A stretch of 64,000 nt of DNA from the NCBI GenBank assembly GCA_902728285.1, contig CACVBU010000871.1, forward strand, positions 124,001-188,000, read 5' to 3'. The DNA is from Clytia hemisphaerica (taxonomy: Eukaryota; Cnidaria; Hydrozoa; Leptothecata; Clytiidae). Made by a program: the position numbers and the translations under genes. A model generated the notes under the pieces. That model was not told the DNA's origin and did no database searches. It saw nothing but the letters and a program-made list of their open reading frames with translations. The stretch's first letter is position 1. Every line of letters begins with the position of its first letter. This document shows, in pieces, positions 13,101 through 25,100 of this stretch.

Positions 13101-16100
13101 AACGTTGATATGTTCATGATTCAGATTTCTTTCATATAGAAGATTCAATGGAACGTTGTTGATTTTGTTAATATTTGTTCTACACTGCATTAACTGAAAA
13201 TTTTGTTTGCCATTTTTATTGTCTTTTGAATTTTAATTTGGATAATTTGATAGTCCTGGATAGTGAGAAATCCAGTAAATTTATTCTTTGAAGGTTTTTT
13301 TAATTGTGAGAAAAAGACTTCTGTTGGTTCCGAATTTGTGTGTCAAATCTAGACATGCTTTCTCTAGGTTAAGATATACTTCTATCATAAGTGCAACTTT
13401 TACCTTACTTTGTTACACTCTCATTATATGTCATACGAGACCAAAATAGCTATTTACTTTTGCTTTAAACATATTTTACTTGAATTTGTTACATATTACG
13501 TACTGGATTCCAGGAAGACATTTTATATTATGTTATTTGATTTTGTTTAACATTCTATTGGTAAACTGAGAGATTAGCTAGGTAACTTACAACCTAGCCC
13601 ACTGGATATAAATAATTCTTCACGCAGGCAAATAAATCAAAATGAAAAATCGTTGCATCGCAGGAACAAAATTTTCAAGGTTAGCTAATTCCTAATGAAC
13701 ATTTTAGTTTTTGCTGATTGTTGATATTGTCTCTTCTGAGCCGATACTTTAGAAAACTAAAAGCAAAAACTAGTCGCTGAACCGTTGATAACTTTGGTTT
13801 GCCTGGCTAGACTGGAAAATGATAAACTTACGTGTTGCCATAGTTGTGAACATTTATTTACGTCATTGGTCCTTTTTATCCTCCTAAAGTTATTTTTTTA
13901 TTAAGAGTTTGAATTATAATTAGGTTTTGTATGCCCACCATACCAAAGAAATGCCCGAAAGTGAGACTTTGATATTAGTCCATGGAAAGTGTGCATCAAT
14001 TTTGCGTCTTGACTAGAAAGCATGAAATTTGGCTCAGTGGTACTTTAGGGGGTAAGAAACATTGTAAGCCTCTGACCCACTTCCGGAATAACATGTTTGT
14101 GTATTTTACAGACCAGAATGCCTCCCAAGAAAAAATTTTTATCTTCAAAACATGTCATGACATGTGTGTGAAAAGGGGTCTCACACCTCCCTTTATGCAT
14201 ATCCTTTTTGCAAAATGTACCTACCCCCTGGAAAACCGCCATTTTTTCAGAACCTTAGCCAGGATAGATTTTCCAGTTGTCCCCTAATTCTAAGAATTTC
14301 TTCAATTTTCGAAGTTGAAAATATGTTTTTAGGTAGGTTTACTGGTAAAAAATTAAAGACTTTTGAGAAAATGTGAAGCTTTGTTTGTTGCATATTGTTA
14401 CAAATTTCCCTCTAAAAATCCTTACCCCTCCCTTTGAAAATCTACCCCTCCCTTTATAAGGCCTTTTTCCCTACCCCTCCCCTTTGGTGATTTTTGGGAA
14501 GGCTCTACCCCTCCCCTTTTAGAAAGGGGGTGTTCGCACTATGCATGATATACTGCTGGAAAGGTTTTCTCACACTGATTCTAAAGAACATCACAACATG
14601 CATCTGAAAATGGACTAGGTCCGAGTTGTGGGCCCGGATTCATTCTGGTCTGTAAAATACTCCCATGGCCTGTAACTCGGACCCAGTCCATATTCAGATG
14701 CATGTGATGTTTTTTAGAATTTGTGTGAAAAATCCTTTACAATTGTAATGACATGTTTTGGACATAAAATTTTTTGTGTGCCCTGGAGCTATTCTGGTCT
14801 GTAAAATACTTCCGTGGCTTATTTCACGGACCCAGTCCATTTTGTTATGCTTATTGTCATATGATTTCTAGAATCAGTGTGAAAACCCTTCCCAACAGTA
14901 TAGGATATGACATGTTTTGGAAAAAGAAACATAAAGTTTTTTTGGTGCAAGCAAACTGGTCTGTAAATTACTTCCGCGCAGCCCATAACTCTTTCACATT
15001 AATGTTGTGATGCTTTTTAGAATCAGTAGTGTGAGAAAACGTTTCCAACGGTTTATCATATAAGATATTTTAAAGACAATTTTTGCTTTGCTGGAAGGCA
15101 TTCTGGTCTGTAAAATACACAAACAGGTGTTCCGAAAGTGGGTCAGAGGGTTAAAATGTTTCTTACCCCTCAAGGTACAACAGTACCAAATTTCATGCTT
15201 TCCAGTGACACACTTTTGCACACTTTTCCTGGACTAAATATATATTTATAACTTGGTCTATATTGTTACCAAACGAAATGTACATGTCTTCTATTGCAAA
15301 TTATGATTCCGCTCGACCTGTGCACGTAGTGTTGTATTAGCATTTAAATTTTAAGATTTGTTTTATTGTAGCTTTTTTAGGACTCATTGATGGTGCAATT
15401 ATCCTTAAAATGCTTAGCTTTCCTATAGCCCTTTCCTATAGTTTTATGTATTTGCTAGAAGCGTCATGTTGAAAGAGGAGGGGTTTGAGGCCAAGTAATT
15501 GGAACACCTTAACATTGTGATAAAAACATGTTTCAATCAAAGATGAGGGCTTACGAATTTCTGATAATGTTGGTGTTATCGTTTTTTTCGGACAAAGTTT
15601 CAGTCATTCTATCTCTTTTTCGCCACTAAACTGCACACCCGTCAGGAGATTTTTTAAAGTGAAATTTGGATGCGCCATCAAGTGTCACATTTATATTAAA
15701 TTTTTAACTTTGTAAACTTTATTCTTTATGTTCAACTTGATAAAGATTTTCTCAACAATAACAGTTTTTCAGCCAGACTTATATACGCAATTTTGTCAGC
15801 GTACAATTTTTTTAAATATACCCAAGCAAGAATTGGGCCGAATTCACTACGCAAACCACGTGTCATTAAAAGAAACAATCAATGCCATGTGATAATAACA
15901 AACTTGAAAAACAATAGAAACAAAGAAAGTCTGTCATATTTGTTATGGTTTTATGTTTTGACATGTGACATTTGTTTTGATTTTGTGTCCCGCAGCATAC
16001 AGTTTATTTAAATTTCGTAAGTACTTTCATGTCCCTTTAAATTGATGATTGTAAACGGTTTTTTTATAAAAATAAGTAAAATTTTGGCCAAGACTGATTT

Positions 16101-19100
16101 TGTGATTATCTACTTATTCATTGTGTGAATAACTACGCTTTCATCTTTTAGGTCTAATAAAAATGGAAGAAACACTAAATAATTTACTGTTGATAACTCG
16201 AGACATTTTGGAGAAGAATACGATCACAGAGAATTTCAAGAAAGAAATATTGGATACCATGAAAATAACTGAAGACACGTGTTCACTATTAACGGAAATT
16301 GAACGAGATGAACCGGATAGCGAAAAACGGAAACATCTTGCCGATTTAGCAGATTGTTTTATATCAGTTTATGAACTACTCAGTCAAAAATACGACCTGG
16401 TATTACATGAAGTTACTCTCCGCACAACCAAATGTGAAGTTTTGCGAGATGGTCAACCTGGTAGACCGAAGTTCCACATACCAAAGGAGGTACTTGAAGA
16501 GTTACGTGGCATGAACTTTACCTGGGATAAAATTGCAGAAATGTTAGGTGTATCACGCTGGACAGTCGGTAGACGTGTCGACGAATACGATTTGAAAGGA
16601 TTACAGGGATTTTCCGATATTTCTGATGAAAGGATCGACGAAATCGTATCTGAGTACATCGAGAAACATGGATCAACTACAGGAGAGCCTTTTATGACAG
16701 GATATTTTCGTTCTATCGGACTAAATATACAGAGGAGACGAATTCGAGCCTCTTTAAAACGCGTGGACCCTAGAAACTCGGCTTTAAGATGGGGACTATT
16801 GATATATAGACGGAGATACTACGTGCCTTGGCCAAATTCACTTTGGCATGTCGATGGCCATCATTCCCTTATAAGGTGGAAGTTTGTCATTCATGGGTGC
16901 TGTGATGGCTTTTCGAGAAAAATTATGTTTTTGAGCTGCAACACAAACAATCTTGCATCTACTGTGAGGGATTGTTTCCAACAATCTATACAAGAAAACT
17001 GCGGACTTTGGCCCTCCAGAATACGTGTTGACCATGGTGTTGAGAATGTTCTCATATGTGATTTGATGGTGGAAAAACGAGGTGAAGGCCGTGGAAGTTT
17101 TATAGCCGGACCTTCAACGAGAAATCAACGTATAGAACGTCTCTGGCGCGACGTTTTTCGTTGTGTTGCACATTTTTTCTACTATCATTTCTATGCAATG
17201 GAACTGTGTGGCGTTTTAAATTTGGAAAATCCAGTGCATCTCTTTGCACTACACGTTGTTTACAAAGTGAGAATAAATTCGGCTCTACTAGAATTCAAAG
17301 AAATGTTTAATAACCATCGACTATCGACCGAAAAAAATAAAACTCCCAATCAACTATGGCTTGAAGGAATGTTAGACCCTGTAAACCCACTATCCAAAGA
17401 TGATATTGAACCGGACCAGCATGTTGATGAATTTTATGGTGAGGATCCACAGGGCCCTAGAAGTAGAAATAGTAACAATAATGTCGTCGTGGAAGAATTA
17501 GAAATTGAAAACCAAGATGAATTGTTGCATTATGTGAGATCTAACATTGATCTTAATAGGGAGTCAAGGGACGCCGGTATTGACATATATTTAGAAGTTG
17601 TAAATATTTTGAATAGCTTGGAATAACACAAACAAAATAGTATTTCCTTCAAAAGAAATCTTTTCTGTCTACTCATTTGTGCTTAGTTGTAGGGGGGCTA
17701 GGCAGATATATACGGGTCTTAAGGGTCGATTTTTTAGGGTCACTTTTTCGCCAGATCTCTCTAGAAGTCAGGCTTGTCCGGATTCGCACATACCTGACAT
17801 TATCCAAACCTAGTACCCCTGGACATTTTTCTAGGCAGGGACTTTTTGGGAAGACCCCCAATATCACATAAGTGACCCTCGCCCGTTTTATTCTATTTCC
17901 CCATAAGTACTCACCCCTGCTTATTCCACCACCTACAATTATGCATAAAATTATGCCCTCACGTTTCTTCGTTTTTTTTTCACTCAACAGTGCATTATTT
18001 TACCGAGTTCAAACCCTTATAATGCAGTATATTACCGTGTCTCTTTTCTTAAGAATTACCCTGGGATATTTAAAAACGGCGAGAATCATACAAATATGGG
18101 CTTTTTGAAAGTAAAAAGAAGAGAATGAAAATTTTTAGTAAGTTTGGTTTAGTCTTGAATTATCATTTTTGCCCAAAAATATATCCATGCTTACAGTGCA
18201 CTTCCTCAAAAGTACACCCTTACAATGCACTTCTAGAACCTCATAAAACCTGCCGTAGGTCGGACCATAATGATGAAGTGCCCCAGGGTTATAAGGTAGT
18301 GAAATCAACCTCAATGTGTGCACCTGTGTGCACCAAATGACGACGGATTGAATCTGGCGGTTTCATTCTTTTCCAGTAGCACATATTTCAAATTAATAGT
18401 CGATTTTACCTTCAATCCGTCGGTTGTATGAAAACCATGCGGACCGAGCAATGAAATGAGGTAGAAAATTCGCTTTGGCGCATTTTATTACGCTTTATTT
18501 AGCGCGCTGTGTGCTTTTCAATCATTGTTGTATGGCTGAGGTTCCAAGTAAACAATCACGAATTCCTTAAGTGATCACGTGATATATCTATTGTGGAGAC
18601 CTTCATTCAACCTTTACTGAAAACTTATTGAATGAGGAAATTTATTGGCAATAATTTTTACTGCCAATACTTTTTTATTGGCAATATTTTTTTCATTGGC
18701 AATACTTTTTTTATTGGCAATACTTTTTTATTGGCAATATTTTTTTATTGACAATACTTTTTTTATTGGCAATATCTTTTTTTATTGGCAATATTTTTTT
18801 TATTGGCAAATATTTTTTTTTATTGGCAAATACTTTTTTATTGACAATAATTATTGAATGAAAATATGAAATAATTGAATATGAATATTGAAAATTGAAT
18901 ATGAATATAGAAAATTGAACATGAATATAGAAAATTGAATATAAATATGGATATTGAATAAAAATAAAAAAGTATTGAATTTTGCTACATGCGGCCAGCC
19001 ATAGGCGGAAGCAGGCATGCTAAAATAGGATGTGAAATGGGACCTTTTTATTTTTAGCTAGTTTGCCTTACTGGAAAGGCTTTCAGAGTCAAAATAAAGT

Positions 19101-22100
19101 GGTTTGGGTTGGCAAAAAGGTTGTAGGTGACTAGCCTAGCTTTGGTTTTTATTGGCACCTTCTAGATCTTTTTGGCACATCCTTCAAAGATAGCTGAACA
19201 ATTATATGAAAAAGTGTATTTTTTGTTTGTTAAGTTGAATAAAATTAATTTTTTTGTGTTGCAAACATAATTTTTATGGGTAGCAGTAAAGTTGATTAAG
19301 TGACAACCTATAGCTTAGTTATACATGGCACATATCCTCAAACTTTCTTAGCATTTTGATTGAAGGGCAAAATCTACTAAAAATGTTGTATTTTTTTCCT
19401 AGTTTTTATATAGATGAAAAAATAATGTTATCCTAGCAAAACTTGCTTGATGGCAATGGATTTTAGATTTGGTAAGTACATTTTTTTGGGGTTGAAATTT
19501 CAAGTTTTTGTATGTAACAGAAAATTGCAACCAAAGTTCTAATATTAAATACATATGTAATTTTATGAAACTATGACTCTGACCGGTTTGGCTCTGACCG
19601 GTTAGTAGATTTGCTCTGACCGGTTAGTAGATTGGCTCTGACCGGCTAATAGATTAGCTCTGACCGGTTAATAGATTGGCTCTGACCGGTTAATACATTG
19701 GCTCTGACCGGTTAATAGATTGGCTCTGACAGGTTAATAGATTGGCTCTGACCGGTTAATAGATTTTCCAGTTATATAAGATTTATTTCACCGGTTTTTG
19801 TCTGTGGTCGGTGGAATTAAGATTTGTTGTTTGTGTTCTGTATTTGTTCATGAGAGCTTGCTGCAAAAATCCTAATTCCCATTTTCATTATTATATACTT
19901 TCAGGTTAGTTACCATCATACTGCCCCAGTAACCTAGATCCTTGAATTATTTTGTACCTTCACGTGGTTGGTATACAATGAGAATTGGCTTAAAATTTGT
20001 CTGAATTTCTCACGTACAAGGTTCTATATCTTTGCAAACACCAAGACCAACAAATTCTGCTAATAAGATGGACAGGTGAAAAGCATGTTTAAACTCAAAG
20101 GAAACAACAATGGAATCTGATGTCATGGTTTGTTTGCAGTTGGATTGAGGTCTTTTTATCCCTGTTTCACCAGGATTTCCTGCTTGATTACGCAAATAGG
20201 TAGTCCCAAACAAGACACCAGAATGGGGCTAGACTACAATTACAAGATAATTGATATGAACCAACCATATAGATATAAAAAATGCTTTAAATAGAAATTC
20301 CAGTTTGGATTTGGAAGTGGACACTGGACTATTTTCATACATCACATTATATAATTATTCATCTTATGAAATACTCTTTTCTTGAGCATTGATGAACAGT
20401 CTGGTTATATTCATACTTTTTTTCTCTAAAATTTTATTTGAAAGGGTAAATTGCTTTTTATCTTAGAATCACACCTCTATTGGAATTAGTGAGCCCCCCC
20501 CCTAAATCCAAGAGTGACCGATTTTTCATATACTGTTTCACAATATATGTTTATTTTCCAAGGTGCTTTTAGTGAGGAAGGATCAAGTCAAAGTTTTTTT
20601 ATTGTAATTAATTTTCTTGCAATTATTTAAGTAACTTTTTGGAAGCAATAAGACAAATAAAATTGACATAACAAGAATCAAAAAATTAATCCAGAAATTT
20701 AACCAGTTTATTATTATTTTTTGTTATTACAACAAACGCGACCAAATAAAGATTTTTATATAATTTTTGTTTTTAATGTATGCTACTGTTTTGTATTATA
20801 TTGCTATTATTTTTCGCTTTGTTGTGTAAACTTCAAAAAGTTCTTACAAAAAAATTCATGATATTTTTGATTTCTTGTCATTGATATCATGAATTGCTAT
20901 TGTTTTAGTCCTGTTTTTTTCTTTCCCTTCTCCTTCATTGTTTTAATATTCAACCTAGCTAGCTCTTTTTATATGATTGTCAAAACACTTTAGCCCGAGA
21001 AGTAATGAAAAACTATATTAGTTTTACCAGCTTCGTTTTGTGTTTGAATGCAATGAATTTTAAATTCTTTTTCACTAGTAATTATTTCTATTTCTACAAT
21101 ATAATCTGTGACATTGGTTCGAGCATTCCTTGAGGAAAGTATTTTGGCTAAAACTGAAAGTTTTTGGCTCGACTAACACTGTATCCGCCCTGTCCAAAAT
21201 GAAAAATGCTTATAAAAAATACCAAAATACCCGATATTAAAAATATTTTTATTTCACTTTCGATATCAACCACGGCTGCCATTTTTTGTTTGTACTTCTA
21301 GTCTTGTGCGCATAGTATAATCAAGCGCTCCGATTGGTTCAGAACTAAAACAATCGATCGGGCGCAGATATTTCAATAGAACAAAAGGTTCCCTAGCCTA
21401 TATTTCTATAGCTGAATAGCGCAATTCTTATCCCCTTTTCCCAAATCTCTGATTGTAATAAAGTTGGATTACTTGAAAAAGTGTCTTGTATTTGTGGAAA
21501 GGTTTCCTGCGTTGGTATAGTTTGTGTAAACGTATAGCTGTTGCTGAATTTCTTGCGATATTTTTGTGACACTAAACCAGCAACAATAATGATGACACAG
21601 AAGATGGTTATAGGTACCCAATAGACGTATAAACTACTCAATTCTTCTCTGTTTTTATACCTAAAGAAGAAATAGAAAAATGAATGATTGTCACCTTGAA
21701 AAGCAATGAAGTCGTTGATCCTTCGATTCGAATTTCGTTGTCCTTGCTACTAAAAGCTACTGTTACAATAGTGAAAATGCTAGAAACAAAATACTCTACA
21801 CTATTCTTGATTATATTTCAAATTCATTAAAAAGCGGGTTCAAGGTACTTCGAGTAACTGAGCCCAGGGCGGGTCACTGACTTTGACGACCAGTGGAAGC
21901 GTACCACATGAGTTTGAAAAGTTGACCCTGTCCAAAATGAATGTTTGGTAAATTTGGAGTCAGAACGAAAAATTGAAAAGTTATGCCCAAATTGAGCCCT
22001 CCGGGAATTGTGTGCTCCCTATACAATTTTACTCTATATTTTCATCAGTCACTTTAGTCAGCCGCAAGTTAATGCTGTAGTAAAAATGATAAGACACTTA

Positions 22101-25100
22101 CTCGTTGGATATTTCTTCAGTATTGAAATACACTTTACAATCAACCCATTTTAAGTATTTTCGCATTGTCGTATTTATTCGTGCGATGTTTTGTTTGTCT
22201 TCTTTTAAAGCATGATTACAAAATTCTTCACCCAGTACAATCATCATGTTCGATGCTAAATGAAGAATAAGAGTAAGAAAGATTAAAGAATGAAGATAGG
22301 TAATGAAGAAAGAGCCGTCACCATCGGGGGAGGGACAGAGAAAGAGCTTGATTAAGTGAATAGAAGATACGTACCGAATACCGCCCCGCGTGGCGAGGCC
22401 CGGAGTGATAAAAGGACTGGCCCAACAACAAGATTGTTAAGTATCGAGAGGGGGAGGGGGCAGTTTATTTGCAATGTTAGTTCTTGTAGGCTTATGAAAA
22501 TAGTAATAGGAATATGAACAAAATATCTTTCATATTTTAGGCTAACTTACAAAATAAAGGACAATTTTTTCCTTCTTTCGTGGCTTTGTGTTCTCTCCAA
22601 TCTGCAATGAAACATTAAAACAAAATGTTTTCTAATTGCAAACAGTGTGTCCCAAAAAAAAGCGGACTAATATTTATATAAAATAAGATCCTCAAAATTC
22701 ATCATCTTAGCTGAGCTCAGAATAATTGAAATAAGATAAAAAATTTCTGTCCAATCAATAGATATTCCAAAGATGATTGAATAGGTTTTGTAATATTGAA
22801 ATATACAAGTCATAAAATTTCAGTCATAAGTTATGAGGATTTTACTTTATATAAAATTTGCCGCTTTTTTGGGCACAATGTATATATATCATCATCTCCC
22901 TTCCAAAACATCCCTTTTTGTAACATTGCAATTTCAAGTTAAAGAATTGGTCTCAAGTAAAAAAATTAGAATCACATAAATTCTGTTTTCAACCACTTTA
23001 GTGGCAAGGCTCGTAAAAACTTTGTAAGAACCATAACCAACTGAGGGTCTGTATTAGTTAAGATAGAATAAAAACAAGTCCGAGCAAATTCTAAAATCTT
23101 TCTCATAATAACTTTACTTGATCAATTTTCTCTGCTTCTAAATTCTAAATTCATTGGGATATTTTTTTCAAAATCACGCATTACATCACGGGAAAAGGAA
23201 AATTTGTTTGTTATCCTTTTCTCGGAGGAATTAAATCAAGATTTGTAATCACAGGTATTACCCTTTTTCTAATCTTTAATACGTCATAGAACCAAGCTGT
23301 AATAGCAAATTTAAAGGCCGGTCTCCACTTGCGCTCTGCAATTGCCTTTTTTCGAGCAAAACTACGCTATTGGTCAAAGGGAAAAATTATAAATTCCATT
23401 GGCGCGATCTGACGTAACAGTTGAAAAAAAGTTGAAATGTATTCAACTTTTTTTTCGAGCGCGCACTACATTATTATAATGTAATCTTTTTTCCAAACAA
23501 AAAGCATTAAAGCCAAATGAGACGATCGCAGCGCACGCAAGAGGAGACCGGCCTTAAATCATGCACAAAATTTTAAACTTTTTCTGAAATGATGAAATAC
23601 TTACAATCAATTGCAGACCACATTGCTTCCATTTCGCATTCATCTAAAGAAAAGAGTTTACCTTATTACACGAATATTACTAGGCAAGTATTCAACGGCC
23701 TTGACATTAACACGCCAAAAATTAACACGAATTTTATTGCTTTTTCAAGGACACCACGGCTCATTTTAGTTAAGGGGGTTTTTATTAACACGAAATTTTT
23801 CAATTTGTGTTAATAAAATGACTAGTAATATGTATCTTTGTATGTAACCATACTGAGCTACGCGCCACTTTCAGACTCTAAAACCAAGGGACTTCCGATA
23901 TGGTGGTAAAATATTTACCTCAAAAGTAATATTTTCTGGAGAGACTGGTCATTTGAAGTCTAAATCTAAGCAAGTATCTTGTCAACCACGAATGCAGATA
24001 TGCCCACTTGAACGGCCTCTACGGATCGCGGGACCATAGTCCGATTAAAAAACTCTGGAAGTCTGGTCTGGAAGCTTATTGTTTAACTTTTTGTTAGCTT
24101 TTTCCCTTGTTGTTATAAAAAGATAAGAATCGATTTGCTCAGTTTCTGATCACGTTACCAAGTACTCCTCTTTGGATTGGTTTAAAACTTAACCACAATG
24201 GAAAGAAACAAAAGGCTTCTAAACAGGGGTTTTCATACGGACTAAGATGGGACTCATAGGCCTCTACTGGCGGTCAGAATGAACATGACATCTTCCATTG
24301 GAATGACCGTGTCATTAATGTGTGTAAAGGCCGGTCTCTACAATTGCGCGCGTTTCAATCGCACCTTTTCGAGCAGAGCTTCCACGCTATTGGTCAAAAG
24401 AAAAATGAAGCAACTCCATTGGCGCGATCTGACGTAACGGTTGAAAAAAGTTGAAATATGTTCAACTTTTTTTTGAGCGTGTGCTAAATTTTTATGACGT
24501 AATCTTTTTTCCAAGCAAAAAGGGTTGAAACAAAAAAGTGCAATCACAGCGCGCGCAAGTGGAGACCGGCCTTAACACCACATGGCAGATGTGTGAAGCG
24601 TGGCGAGACATTGAAATTAAAAAGTCAATTTACCTTTTGGCATGATGAACTTCTGTTGGTTTAATAGTTGACCTCCAGGAAATTTATAGAGACGAACCTC
24701 AAATATTTTTCCATAATAACTTCTTTTGAACCACCCGAATTCACTCATATATATCTGGAAAAAAATAGATTAGTTAAGACTTTTGAACCACTGAAGCAAA
24801 ACTATTTATGTGTAAAAATGCATTTTGATTCGTTGCACATTTGATCCACTCCAATATTTATTGGATCGATTTTGATTAATTACAAGTAATTGTCCTTAAC
24901 CAAACCCAGCTAGCACACGACGTTGTTTCAACATTCATCTAACGCAATATGGACGTTTTGAACGATAGAAAAACGTTAAAACGACGTTGTGTCCTTAGCC
25001 CTGTTTACTTATATGACTATCAACCAACTAAAGTTAAAACGGAGGAAAGCTCAAATAAGCTTACAATGCTTCCAAAAAAATATAAAATATCAAAACCTGG

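Larger units (their letters stand above)
6058..19003 (+). mobile_element. 12.9-kb DNA transposon carrying a HECT-like gene and a DD34E integrase
   Basis: The ends read TATGGCTGGCCGCATGTAG at 6058 and its exact inverse ending at 19003. They are flanked by a perfect 6-bp duplication GGCGGA (6052-6057 and 19004-19009). The terminal inverted repeats extend about 373 bp (left) and 452 bp (right) with indels. Inside are two uninterrupted plus-strand genes, HECT-like (10362-13108) and integrase (16163-17626), plus several nested MITEs. The intact frames, perfect duplication and near-identical outer ends indicate a fairly recent insertion. The size, integrase-type transposase and 6-bp duplication recall Polintons, but no polymerase, ATPase, protease or capsid gene is visible and the ends start TA rather than AG. 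The Repbase superfamily IS3EU is a candidate from memory only. The element lies antisense within intron 10 of the SEFIR receptor gene. Confidence 0.93.

Noticed and set aside
6058-19003. Interpretation as a Polinton/Maverick
   Set aside because: The 6-bp duplication and integrase fit, but no DNA polymerase B, packaging ATPase, protease or capsid frames are present and the ends do not start AG.
20010-20213. Minus-strand open stretch with protein-like composition in receptor intron 10
   Set aside because: No start, no splice phase compatible with neighbouring receptor exons and no recognised family; kept only as part of the intron description.
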